A stretch of 64,000 nt of DNA from Heterobasidion occidentale. Taxonomy: Eukaryota > Basidiomycota > Agaricomycetes > Russulales > Bondarzewiaceae. The notes beneath the pieces were generated by a model, which had not been told where the DNA came from, searched no databases, and saw only the letters and a program-made list of their open reading frames with translations. The position numbers and the translations under genes were made by a program. Positions 13,117-24,232 of the stretch are shown one piece after another; position 1 is the first letter of the stretch, and each line of letters opens with the position of its first letter. The DNA is taken from assembly GCA_039111635.1 (NCBI GenBank), contig JBCAQO010000013.1, positions 372,001 through 436,000 on the forward strand, written 5' to 3'.

Positions 13117-14931
13117 TCTTATAGGAAGGGAAAGGCCCATCACAGCCTGCATGCGAGCACGTGCGCGACATGTACTCCCTAAACAGCAGCGACACGCCCA
13201 TCGTCGGCGGTCTCCACACACGTAGGAAAACTGGAGGGTGCTATGCGGCATCGAGATCATTCCGATCCATGATTTAAATTCATCCGCTGCGAGACTAACC
13301 CTCCATGTTCATAGTGCCAACCCAACCTGTACGTCACAGCCGCACTCTCACCACATCTGATCTTATTAGATGTGTCCCTCGTCTTCTGGCCAAGAGCCCA
13401 GAAGGCAGTGCCCTACAGTGCCGTGTGCGCAGCACATGCATTCGCGTTGCGTCCAGCCCTGTCCAGCCTGCTTCAGCCCCATTCAACTTTGACATCTCGT
13501 GCACATCTTATGCTTCTTGTAGAACTGCCCAAACACTTGTGCCTAGTTAATTCCACCGAAGCCCTGGCTCCATCGCCTTCAGGCGCTGATCTCTGACAAA
13601 CAAAAACATTCACTCATCACGCGTTTATATTCCGCGAAACGCACACTGTCTCCCATCAATCAAAGGGGCTCGAAGATGGGGCTCCGAGGAAACGACGGGA
13701 ACGTGGAAGACAATACATAACGTACGAATATTTGTACTGTCTATTCACCATTCCTAAGGGGCAGTAGTCGACTCGAGTCTCACTGAATTATTCCCTAGGC
13801 AATCATTCTCATCTGATGCCTCCTTTTTGGATCTATTAGGAGCGCCTTTCTTTGGTCGGCCACCGTTCCTATCTAATTTCTCGCACCACCAGTTTGCCGC
13901 TCATGATCCACACGATGATGCGGTATAAGACTTCGCAACGATGGCAGTGCGCGCCACGCAGATCACAGTACATAAGACAGACGATATTGCAAGTTGCCTA
14001 CAAAGCACCAACCCATCGCCAACTTGATGTCCTACCTGAAGAAAATGTCCCAGTCCGTAGCAAGCGCCTCTGACCGACTTTCAGTACTAAGCGAGCAGGC
14101 ATGTGCAGCATATTATTGTCTCTCATTCTCATTGCCCGGAATCTAGTCAGAGATTAATCAAATAACTGAATCTCACTTTTAGACGCTTCAATCGCCCTTT
14201 CCATATCTGCCAACCACGGAGGGCGCCGAACGTGCGTACTGAACACACTCCTTCACTAATTTCGGGCTCAGACTGCTATGTTCTTTCTCGCCACACAGAA
14301 CCTCTGCTAGACGATGCCAAACCGAAGCACATCACGTACTCATCAGGTGCCTCCCAACAGAGGCCGATGTCGTTTCGCCGAAGGTTTTATTATACGTACA
14401 CTGCGTTTCTTGTCACTCTTGCTGTTGGACTAGAAGTCATGCTTCATGAATCGAAGAAATATAATGGCATGTTCTCTCTCAATGCTCCTACGCATGGTTC
14501 GCTACTAATGTCGCAATCATGAGATAGGATTAAACTATCGCGATTGGGGTATACTTGGAATGAGGACTTTCAGGTCCTGAGTCAGTTACTGCATATAACG
14601 CGCGTGCGTCATGCTTAAACACAATCGGCATACAAGTCACTACTTAAAGCTCTTGATAGACGGCTGTCCCCACCGCAGTCGCTATGATTGTGACAGGATT
14701 GTGGATGTGGGTGGATGCCGAAATCAAACGATTGCAGGTGCGTTCACTCCATGTTCTAATGATCTCGATTGACAACCGGCGTATAAATTTGCAGCCCTAC
14801 GTGGATCTTGTCCACGGCGGCTCACCGGCAAAAAAGAGCCTCCTGTTGGATTACACTCGTGTACAGTGCGTTTCAGCTCTAAAGATGCATGGTTTCCATT
14901 GAACGGAAGTCACGTGGTGACAGGCGATATC
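13117..14931 (+). repeat. Segmental duplication, left copy (pairs with 38687-40515)
   Basis: About 1.8 kb with high nucleotide identity and a few small indels to 38687-40515, same orientation. The left edge is the Helitron insertion point; the right edge falls after GATATC at 14931, where the sequences diverge abruptly. It contains upstream DNA and the first exons of the DUF3433-like gene that is complete at 39606-42257. From 13117 to 14026 it holds no gene I can support, only this repeat. Confidence 0.92.
14027..14931 (+). pseudogene. 5' fragment of DUF3433-like membrane protein gene
   Basis: Duplicate of the first exons of the gene at 39606. The ATG (14027), the N-terminal exon, the exon with motif EPLLDDAK and the first membrane segment, the exon with VAMIVTGLWMWVD and the exon with PYVDLVHGG are all recognisable. 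The homology stops 3' of the site corresponding to 40515, inside an exon, so the extracellular domain and last membrane span are missing. One in-frame codon and a base near 14511 differ from the intact copy. It cannot encode the full protein; a short transcript cannot be excluded. Confidence 0.85.
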
Positions 14932-15461
14932 ATCGGGAAATTGGCAGCGAAATGACATTCTTATATAAAGTAATATAAGCTATGTAATAACCATAATATA
15001 TCCAATACTTTTACATCGTACGGGCAAGCCATACATGAGGCGGCACGGTTGGTAGATACCACAACATCCCTCAGGCTTCCCGAACTTCACAAAGAATATC
15101 AGATATGGGATTAGAAGGTGAAGATGAGCAGGAATGCAACACCGATGACCTCTGGTAAGCAAAAGATTAAAGATAATGAAGTGACATATCAATCATACTT
15201 CTGGGTACACAGCACAAGTATCTAGTCAAGTAATGCCCGGTGATGTTGGTGAAACTCTCCATCAACAACAGGTTGACAGCAAATGTCAAGAAATGGAGGA
15301 AATATAGCCATGGTTCAAGGTTGATGCACATGCATCGGAGGGACAGCCCTCAAGACAGCCAACAAGAATGTTATGTGATTCAAAGTAGTACCAATCATTG
15401 TAATAGACGGCGGGATTTGCGAAGGCTATTATCTTTGTCAGACTGATGTTCTCGGCCAACA
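14932..15461. other. Non-coding stretch, nothing identified
   Basis: AT-richer sequence between the truncated duplication and the tandem repeat. No ORF, splice pattern or RNA gene that I can support. Confidence 0.5.
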
Positions 15462-15871
15462 CATGCAAGAATTTTAGATAAGATCAACCTACATCAGGGA
15501 GAAGGGTTTCGTAAAGGTCAATAAGAAAGCCGAATTGTCAGCAATAGAGCCTACCTTTATAATTAACGATGGAGTTGCCGGTGCCGACAATCCTTGCCAG
15601 ACTGACGTTCACGGCCAACACATGCGAGAGTGACGATGTTTGTCCAGACTTGATCGCGCAACAGCCAATACATGCAAGAGTTTTACATAAGATCAACCTA
15701 CATCAGGGAGAAGGGCTTCGCAAAGGTCAATAAGAAAGCCGAATTGTCAGCAACAAAGCCTACCTTTATAATTAACAATGGAGTTGCCGGTGCCGACAAT
15801 CCTTGCCAGACTGACGTTCACGGCCAACACATGCGAGAGTGACAATGTTCGTCCAGACTTGATCGCGCAAC
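15462..15871 (+). repeat. 209-bp tandem duplication, two copies
   Basis: Copies at about 15462-15670 and 15671-15871 share long identical stretches, for example the blocks around GAAAGCCGAATTGTCAGCAA and GGAGTTGCCGGTGCCGAC. The offset is 209 bp at both ends. A shorter third similarity (GACTGATGTTCTCGGCCAAC) sits just upstream at 15441. No coding potential is evident; 15872-16176 also holds no gene I can support. Confidence 0.85.
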
Positions 15872-16176
15872 ATCAGCGCGATACTGAGTCTGAATGTGAG
15901 TAAAAATGAATCAGAAGCAAAATGATTGCGAAATGCAGTAAGAAAGCCGCACGATTGACTGCGATTATCAAGACCTGGACATATGATGGAGTCCGGTCAG
16001 GCTTGACACATTAATTGTTCAAATGATTAAGAAATAGCAACGTCTAGCGAGGATATCTACTATTGTAACTAATTATGATGATTGCAGAAGCTACTATCAT
16101 TGGAAGGAAAGATATAGTCCCTTCTGCACACAAGATGAAGCGACAGATGATAGGCATTGATACCGTGAAAAGCATA

Positions 16177-17326
16177 TTATACTGCCCGACGTCTAGTACG
16201 TTCCTCAACGGTAGGCTCCCTTGAGATAGGATCCTTCCTCGCCTCAGCCGCTTTTCTCTGAGCCCTTCTTTCTCTGATCTTGGCCAGCGCACTGTTGGTT
16301 GATGCTGCGGGGTGAGCTGAAGAAAAAACTGGGAAAAATCTGACTTCAAAGAATGTCAGAAAGGGTCGAAGATACTTTGAGATACGTACCAGTTCCACCA
16401 TAATAATAGCGCGTCAACTTCCTCCTTTTCCTCCACATCCTCAAAACAATTCCAATACACTATTGAAGAAACGCTCTGAGTCGGTGACAGTATCTGTTCG
16501 AGAAAATACAGCTGACGACGAGAGGGAAAATCGAGCCTAGAAAGGGGAATCAGAAGCAACATGCGAAGGGGTCTCTTAACAGCTACCTGCGTGGCAATGT
16601 AAGCGATCGATGCCGGTGTGACGCATTTCATACCGTGAATCCGCGCGTTCCCAGACCTTGTGGCCCTCGCATCCTTTTCCACTGAACTTGGAGATGTAAA
16701 CACGTGCTTATAGGCCTATGAACATCAGCATGCGAGTTCGTCGAAAGTACCAGATAGAAACATACTGGGACGAGCAGCTGGCTCTTGAAAAGCCCCTTCC
16801 ATGGGTCATCAGAATCGTACCGATAACCAGCATATAGAAAAATGGGCCACTGGTCTCCTGGAATAAGCATTTCAACCGTCTCGCAATAACCGTTTGATAA
16901 AGTTCGAGTGAGATGAACGGGAAAAAAATGAGATAATTTGATCTTACTCAGGATTCGACCAATCCAATCCTGCAGGGCAAAGCAGCGCTCCTGTCTGTTC
17001 ATGGCGAAAGCCCCGATCTGATTTCATGTTACGGGAGAGTGGCGGAATAAGGGATTGGCCTCGAGGAGTGTTCCAATCGAGGATAGGGCCTTTCATTCTC
17101 TTTGTATCGTCCGATCTAGCGCTAGACACCCCTTTTTGAATCTGCCCTACCGTTAAATAGCCACACTCAAGGTGATGCGGTCACACTTACTAGTTCCCCT
17201 ATGTGCATGATCTCCTCGTCAGAGCCTTCCTGTAGGCGCTCTTCAAGATGGGGGACCATCCGAAGTAATTCTTCATATAACCTTGTACTCCCGCCTCTGC
17301 CTATCAAACAATGAAACACGCAGTGC
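16177..17326 (-). CDS. DUF6698-family protein, 5' part lost in assembly gap
   Basis: Hypothetical protein of a family common in Agaricomycetes; function unknown. Exons on the minus strand show the family's conserved order: KGVSSARSDDTKRMKGPILDW, SDRGFRHEQTGALLCPA, DQWPIFLYAGYRYDSDDPW, FTSPSSV, ATRSGNARIHGM, SVTPASIAY-type CVTPASIAYIATQ, then an acidic FEDVEEKEEVD segment before WWN. Introns are 50-70 bp GT-AG. The last exon is ambiguous: three acceptors or phases give different charged tails, and I favour the one ending at 16177. Coding sequence with EELLRMVPHLEERL runs into the run of Ns, so the start is missing. The PL14 gene lies just upstream on the same strand. Confidence 0.75.
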
Positions 17327-17426
17327 NNNNNNNNNNNNNNNNNNNNNNNNNNNNNNNNNNNNNNNNNNNNNNNNNNNNNNNNNNNNNNNNNNNNNNNNNN
17401 NNNNNNNNNNNNNNNNNNNNNNNNNN
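17327..17426. other. Assembly gap (100 N)
   Basis: Exactly 100 Ns, the usual placeholder for a scaffold gap of unknown size. Real distance and content here are unknown, and the 5' exons of the DUF6698 gene probably lie in it. Confidence 0.98.
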
Positions 17427-17618
17427 CGGCGCTTGAACCCGGAGACAATCGAAATCATATTTCTCCCAAAATTCACATACAGCGTTGAGATAGAGAAGTA
17501 GCCATCGACTGAGATCAATGAACTGCAAGATCTCAAAACCAGTCTGTCCTCTCGAGAATTTTACTAACCAATGCACCACAGCTTGAACAATGATGTCAAA
17601 TTTTCTGCCCACAGAATT

Positions 17619-19728
17619 CTACGTAACGCCGTCTTTGCCCAATCCTGTCTCTTCAGATCCATCATTGATTGACATCACAAATTCTTTGAACCAGGTGAAC
17701 TGGTCGCGCGGCGATGCCCAGTCATCGTCGTTGCCTCCAAAGAAAGTGCTGCATGTTGCCCAAGAACCCATTTGAGAATCGGCCATGAGAGACGATGCGC
17801 GAGGATTACTCGCCTGAAGAATAGACCAGAGAACCCAACCAGCCCACTTGTTTGCCCACCGTCGTCTCCACTAGCGGAGAGACTGGTACCCGCATCCATC
17901 TCCTCTGCCTCGCTCGCGTTCGTTTTGCTTATGATGACGGGCATGGGCGCACTCCAAGGCACCACATTAACAGCTCCATCCCCATGATCGCGCGCCCGAG
18001 CCTCTAAATCATCCTCATCTCGCGCAAACGTGAGCCCGACGCGGCGGCCTCCAAGCAAGTCGCCGAGGCCCCCAAGCAAGCCGCCAAGTAGCCCGCCGCC
18101 GTCGCCGCCGTCGGGTGGAGCGGATGGCGGCCTGGGTTTGGGTGTCGACTTCGGTTGTGGTTTCGGCTTCGGATCCGGCTGCTTATTCGGCTGCGGTTTG
18201 GGGGACTTGTGCGACCCTGTGCGCACGTGTGCATCGTCGCTGTCTCCATCGTTTTCGCCATCCCCGTCCTCGGAATTGTCCCCCTCGCCATCGTCAGGCG
18301 ACGGAATGCTTCGATAATACACGTCCTCTCTGTCAATTACAACCGTACCGTCGATCTCGAGCCTCAGCCCACCGTCCTGCACCCCAGGCGTGTTCAGCAC
18401 GACCGTCTGGCGAACGTGCGTCCATGCCCCACGCGCGAAGTGGAAGGAGCCTCGTGCAAGGGACAGGCCGTAAGTGACATCGCAGACGGTTTGGGGCGGG
18501 AGAGCGCAGAGGGCAGCGGTTTGGTGAGTCTTCGGAGCGTACTAGGGTAATGGAAGAGCGCGCAAGATAACGTGGGTGAGAAGAACGGAGGGTAGAGGAG
18601 GAAGAAAAGAGCGAAGGCAGAAGGAAGGAACGTCGGAATAAAGACTTACGAGATATACCTCGCCCTCCCGCCCTCCCTCCACATCAACCGTGTACTCCAA
18701 CAAGTCTTCGCATCGTTCCCCCCACTACACCCCCTGTGCCCCCCATACAGCCCTGGCAATTTCCCACCCTTCACCCAGTCAAAGTCGGCAGGGAAAAAGA
18801 CAGAATAGTCGAGTGTAACGTTGTGTGCGGCCATGAGATTCAATGGAGAAGCGTAGAATTCGGCGCCGCCGATGGGGGCGTGCGAGTTGCCGGGGTTGAT
18901 GGAGAGGGCGGGATAGAAGAGGCGAAACAGGGTGGAAGATACAGTGAGATTGGAATTAGGGTCTGTGTTGAAATTGGCGGGATTAAGGATCGTGATGGGG
19001 TTTGTGCTCGGGCTCGGGACAGGAGTCGCGACAGGAGAATCAGGCAAGGAAGTGAAATCGAGTTCAGAAGAGATAGCAGAGGTCAATGCAGTGCTCGTGG
19101 CTCCTGAAGATGCGAGGAAAGAGCTTGATGCAGATATTGATGAGAGTGCTGAGGCCGAGGCCGAAGCCGACGCGAGTTCAGGAATCCCGTCAACAAAATC
19201 TAAATTCTGCTTCCCGCTCGCGAAATGGGTGACGTTGAATGAAGCCAGATCCGTCATCGTTGCGGGCGCGGTCCATGCAGTGACTGGCGTTGGAGTTGGC
19301 GACGGAGCCGGCGTTGGGTCTGGGTTTGACGAGGGGGTGGGCATCGACGTGTTAGAATCGGTGGTCGAGGAGCTTTGGGTCTTCGTAGTATCAGGAAAGG
19401 ACGAGGGCAGATTTGACACCAGCGTGCTCGATTGTTCCGCCATAGTCGTTGGAGGGGCGGAACCTTGAGAGGCGGGCTGCGCGAGCGAGGCAGTCGTGTC
19501 GGAAATCATAGTAGATTGTGGAGGAGGCGGGAAGAGCAAGATTGAGCCACCTACTAGACCTGTAGTAGTAGTGAGAGGCAGCGGAGATGATGGCGTTGCG
19601 TCCAAGCCCGATGCATTATCAGTGGGAGTGAGAGGGATGCAATGCGCCCGTTGTATGTGGAAGTTGAGAAGGAGTACAAGAAGGCATGAAAAGGAAGAGA
19701 AAAGAATGGACGAGACGGCCTGCGTCAT
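17619..19728 (-). CDS. Secreted polysaccharide lyase family 14-like protein
   Basis: Probable glucuronan/alginate-type lyase. Exons: 18650-19728, 17814-18541, 17619-17748. The N-terminus is a hydrophobic signal peptide (MTQAVSSILFSSFSCLLVLL), then a Ser/Thr/Pro-rich linker of some 190 residues. The lyase domain shows GGKLPGLYGG, GCSGG, TCWSTRLMWR, ARGSFHFARGAW, VRQTVVLNTPG, then STFFGG and DDWASPRDQF in the last exon. A long acidic, Lys-Pro and Gly-Leu-rich insert interrupts the domain. The last intron (17749-17813) starts with GC, a GC-AG intron. Exon 1 ends in a different phase from exon 2: the conserved GE-x-Y-x-Y-x-P motif is read only with one extra base in the G-rich run at 18661-18685. 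This suggests a one-base deletion or assembly error. The start at 19728 was chosen for the signal peptide. Confidence 0.78.
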
Positions 19729-19972
19729 GCAGAGTAGAAAAAAAAAGTGGAAGCAAATAGAGAAGCAAGGAGAAGGACGTGAGCGTGATTGAATTGTACG
19801 CCGGAAGACTTTGACTGTTGAAAAGTATTGGGTTCTCGACTGACACTGCGACGCGCCTGTGTACCGGTTGACATCAAAACAACGTCGAAATGAGAAAATA
19901 TAGACAACCAGGTCGAGAACGAGATATCTGTTCAAGATTCAGTCAGGAATAAAATGCATGACATACAAGACG

Positions 19973-21019
19973 TTATGAATTCTGCGTGTACAATTTGTAC
20001 AGCGAAATTTGTTCGTCAGCCGAGAGCCCCATCCTCCCGCGCCAATGCGAAACGCACAGAGGTGAGTGGACATCGCGCTCATTAAACTGTCGGTACCAGT
20101 GTGGCCTGGCGAGGATGGTATCGAGTATAGTAGGCACATCTTCGGTTCGCACGTTTCCCAACCTAATGACCTCTTAGCTTGGCTGAAACGGAATAGGCAG
20201 CATGGTGGAAGTGGGGTATTATATGTATGAACGTACCAGTCTCCATAAGGATAGACCAGTAGATTCGCCGCATACCTATTGTATATAAACCAGTCGTCCA
20301 ATCCAACACGCCAGCTGAGCGCGGTAACGGAAAAATGACAACAAAGTGTACTCACCTATGTCCGCCGACGTGCCCACCTCACTAACAACCACGCGTTTGC
20401 CCAAGCCAGCATCTTCGAGGCCGCGCTTCCACACTTCTATTCTCAATGCATCTGCTACTTGTCCTCCCCTGTCTCCGCATCGGCAGTCTTTTGCGCCATG
20501 CGTGCAGACATATAGATAGACTGTGTCGTCTGCCTGGGTCCGGTCTTGCCCTTCAAGCACAGCTCTTGGTGGATCCAGCTCTAGAGAAGAATGAGATGCT
20601 ACCAAATGCTGTTTGACTTGTTCGGCTACGCTATCGACGTTGTCAAGCGACACGCTTGGAATATCGAGCCTGGAGTTTGAGTGGCGGCCGGCTACAAATA
20701 CAGTAGCGCTGCAAACCTCGCCTCCGCCTGTGGCCGTCCTATGAGTGAAGTCATACGGGTTTGGATAGGCGGGATTCCAAGCGAAGTTGACGAGGCCGTG
20801 CAATTCGCGTGCGCGAAGCTGGAGGGCGGAGCGGAGGGGCGAGGGAAGAGCTGCTGGGAAGTCTTTGGGGCGGTGTTGGCTGTGGAGGAAGATGTAGGCA
20901 TTGTGGGTAGGCGCTGTTCCGACGAGGCTGTCGACGCTGGCGTTGGGAGGTGTGGATGTTGATAGGAGGCGAAGGCGAAGAATGTGGTTGGGACGCGCCG
21001 TGACCGTTCGGGAAAGCAT
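19973..21019 (-). CDS. AIM32-like / sucrase-ferredoxin-like (thioredoxin-like ferredoxin) protein
   Basis: Probable mitochondrial thioredoxin-like [2Fe-2S] protein of the sucrase/ferredoxin-like family that includes yeast Aim32. Three exons: 20356-21019, 20237-20275, 19973-20162. The Arg/Ser-rich N-terminus (MLSRTVTARPNHILRLRLLS) fits a mitochondrial presequence. Family motifs: YVCTHGAKDCRCGDRGG cysteine cluster; GGHRYAANLLVYPYGDW formed across the first splice; LGNVRTEDVPTILDTIL in exon 3. The GGH motif is reached only if one base is missing near 20372 (GGGCACG where GGGCCACG would keep the frame), so there is an apparent frameshift just before the first donor. The C-terminal 40 residues (GLSADEQISLYKLYTQ) follow the family. 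Confidence 0.78.
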
Positions 21020-22351
21020 CTTCGATGGCCGAGGCGCGTCTTGACTCTTGTTCTGCTACTACCACCACCGCCAAGGATGACACATTCAAGCAAAACCACG
21101 ATACATATATACTCATTGTGCAGGTCGATGTTCCAGGCCTCTCTGCGCTCCTGAGGCCGTCTCCATCGACTGTGTCGTGTGTACACCAATCGCAACACTT
21201 GGCAAGATCGTCGCGAGCCGTTGACAGGTTGGAAACATCTTGCGCGACCGGTGGTCCCTTTATGCACTTGAACTCGATGCTATCTCTTTGTCACATGCAG
21301 GTACGAGTAGGCTCGCTAATACTCATAGACAATCGGGATTCGGGAGCTGGGGATCCAGATCGGCGGTTCGAGCGACATACTCCCTGCTCGTGCTGCCCTC
21401 TAGCGGGGGACGATTTCGGCGAAGCGGAAATTGTTGAAGACAGTGTTGCTCGTGATCACATTGCGCGAGCGGTGCCCACCTAGTTATTTCAGAGTGCCCC
21501 ACAAGTCGCTGCTGCCGGTGAACGCGAAGTTGATCTCCCTCACAGTCAAGTGTTTATTCGAGCAGAGAGTTTCCAAGTGGGAAGCAGTGTAATGAGCGCG
21601 CTTTCGCGTGATCGGGCACCAACGTCAATGCGCTACGTCGTCCACGAGTGTCTATCACCGCACCTGAACCTGGCTTATCTGGCCGGAGCGATGCTGATGC
21701 ATCGCATATATACCGTATAGAGGGAACAGTGCACGGCAGGCTCTGGGTCGGACCACCCCCCACATCGGCAATCATACCCGTCCCTGCACCCATCATGGCC
21801 AAGTCAGTCGTCTCCACCAACGCCTCGCGCACATCCAGTACAGTCACCGACAGTGTCGCGTCGCGCATGTACGGCTGGGTCGAGGTCCCGTTCTATATCT
21901 TTGTCACCGTTTGACATCATGTTGCGAACGGTTCATGCAGGTTGGTAATTCGCGTAATATTTGAAGGCCCATGAAGCATGCATCTTTTCTCGTCTAATTT
22001 TTTTGAGGCAAGCAGAAATTACCTGCCCCCCGTATGGAAGGTAAAAATATTCGCTTCTGCAAACGAAAAGCCCATGCGTAGACATAAGCTCCACCTGCCA
22101 TGAGCTTGAATGGGCCTCAGATTGACGATATACCGCCGTCTGCTGTGTAGTGCCATGTTGTCCACGCACCTCCTGGTTCCTGCTACTTACCATGTCACAG
22201 AATGTTCGTGCACGATCCGCTGATCAATCCGGTTTACTCTTGGAATATATATTGGAGTGATCATACTCATAATACCCACTTGAATCGGAGAACACAAACT
22301 CGCCACTGAGCGTGAGTACTTGTCAGTCAAATTCTCGGCCGCCGTCAACGT
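21020..22351. other. 1.3 kb without a supportable gene
   Basis: Minus-strand open stretches near 21480-21560 (EINFAFTGSSDLWGTL before a stop) and 21554-21868 look vaguely coding, but I could not connect them by splice sites or match them to a family. They may be remnants of a decayed gene. Confidence 0.4.
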
Positions 22352-23623
22352 TTATCTGTGATTGATCATCAGCTTGCAATACTCGCATGAAAAGCCGTAG
22401 ATATTATTACGCACGCATTGTCCTGAGGATGTGTTCAAGAGCTCGGGTAAATCGTGATAGCGGTATAATAGAAGATGTTCACCTGTGATAAGATGCGCTT
22501 CCTTGGTTGCGAGGAAGGAGGCCATCGCGGCGATGTCATCTGGGACGCCAACCTTTCCAAGTGCAGCGGCTTTATTCAGCTACGTTATGAATGATTATCC
22601 TTTTGAATTCTCGCGCATAGAAGAGACTCGCCTCTTCTTCGAGCGTACCGGGAGGTCCGCCGATGATGACTTCGAGATCGTCATCTAGAGCGGGGTACCC
22701 ATCAGCTTTAGTTTACGAGAATGATATTCAGCAAGAGACGGACACATCTGGGTCTTGATGGGCCCAGGGGCGTAAGCGTTGACGGTAATCCCGTATTTTC
22801 CCAATTCTAGCGCTGATCATGATCGGCACGATGAGCCGCCTCCTTTATAAGTAATAACGGAAGGAAAAGGCACACACCTGCAGTCTGCGTGAGCGAACGG
22901 ATACCGAACTTGCTTGCAGAATAGGCGGCCAGTGCCGGTTGACCTTACGAGCCTCAGGAAGCACATTTTATGGCTGAGGCATCTTGGACATACCTTTCTT
23001 CCCTGCGCCAGAGCATGCACCTGTTGTTGGAGAGATAATTGGATGGAACTATACACTGTTGAACAAGGAACAAATGCGCACCAATAATCCTGCCCCCTCT
23101 CCCTTGAGCAATCATTTGCTTCGCGGCATACTTGTAGCAGAGAAAGGTTCCCCGAATATTTACGGCAAGTACACGGTCCAATTCATCGGCGGTAGCTGGA
23201 AAAGGTCCGTCAGCTGGCCCGAAAGCGACCGTGCAGCGCTTAACTGACTTTCGATGAAACTTTTCATCAGAACAATCCCCGCATTCGCTACCATCTACAG
23301 TTCCTATCAGCGACCCTGTTACTGGAAACACGATTGAGACAAAGGATGTTCCTCACGACGTCGAGTCTGCCCAACTTTTGCACAGCCTCTGACACCATCC
23401 TCTCGACCTCTGTTTCTTGTGACACATCCGCAACGATATATCCTGCACGACGACCTGTGCGTTCAATTAGAGACGCTACTACCTTCAGGCTGTCCAAGTT
23501 TGCAGGTATGTCGTTGATAACAACATCAAAGCCATCTGAGGCGAGACGGAGTGCGACTGAGCGGCCGATACCTCTCGCGGCCCCAGTGACTAGAGCGACG
23601 CCCTTAGAGGATGGGGAAGACAT
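22352..23623 (-). CDS. Short-chain dehydrogenase/reductase (classical SDR)
   Basis: NAD(P)-dependent oxidoreductase; substrate not deducible. Exon 1 (23357-23623) carries the Rossmann nucleotide motif VTGAARGIGRSVA. The next exon begins with MVANAGIV (NAG motif), followed by AVNIRGTFLCYKYAAKQM and GRGGRIIGACSGAGKKG, and then an exon with the catalytic YSASK. Further exons give the PG motif of YAPGPIKTQ and the C-terminal DDIAAMASFLATKEAHLITG; the last exon starts at the GQ and ends at the TAA at 22352. Introns are 50-60 bp. The gene is divergent from ATG12, with 609 bp between start codons. Confidence 0.88.
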
Positions 23624-24232
23624 GTGTGACGAATTCAGACGTGGAATGTTGAAGAGATGCTTATATGAGAGCGTGGCCTGACAAGGTTTGAGCGTTCGCT
23701 TTCAGTCAGATGATTCGCATCATGTAGTACACGTCGAGGTGGAAGCGAGATAATCTCCATCAGGCCTCAGAAAACCGGAGAGTATATCGTAACGGTCCCT
23801 GTGTTCTGCTCCGATGATGGGCGCCAGTGTGCGCCTCTTCTTGCACCCAAACGAGGATTTATCCGGAGATTGGAAGAGCTGTCAGTTATAGATTGCATTT
23901 AAACTATCTGAGCGAAGCGAAACAGGTGAGAGGCGAGCAGGGAGCAAAATGCGGGACAATTACCAGATACAGGCTACAGGCTTTTTAATGAGGCATCGAG
24001 GACTACGTTCACTTGATATTTGAGCATCCCGTCTACTAGCAGTTGGGACGAGCTGGAGAGACTGCAATGACGTGAACGTGCTCGCTCGCCAAATTCGGTT
24101 TCGGCATCTCCCGATATTCTCGCGCAGGCCCTTCCCGTAGCTCCCGCCGCGCTACTTGCCCAGTGCCCACCAGTGTCCGACGACGAACAGCACAGCTCGC
24201 AGCACCAGCGTCGACGCACGCAACCGTCCAAC
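23624..24232. promoter_or_regulatory. Shared intergenic region of divergent SDR and ATG12 genes
   Basis: 609 bp between two start codons pointing apart, so both promoters must lie here or overlap the genes. No clear TATA box or known motif was recognised. Confidence 0.45.

Noticed and set aside
18932..19468. 178-codon plus-strand ORF
   Set aside because: Antisense to the Ser/Thr/Pro-rich part of the PL14 gene; repetitive Val/Gly/Glu translation, no family.
21554..21868. Minus-strand 104-codon ORF as a gene
   Set aside because: No start context, family motif or splice partners; only mentioned as a possible remnant.
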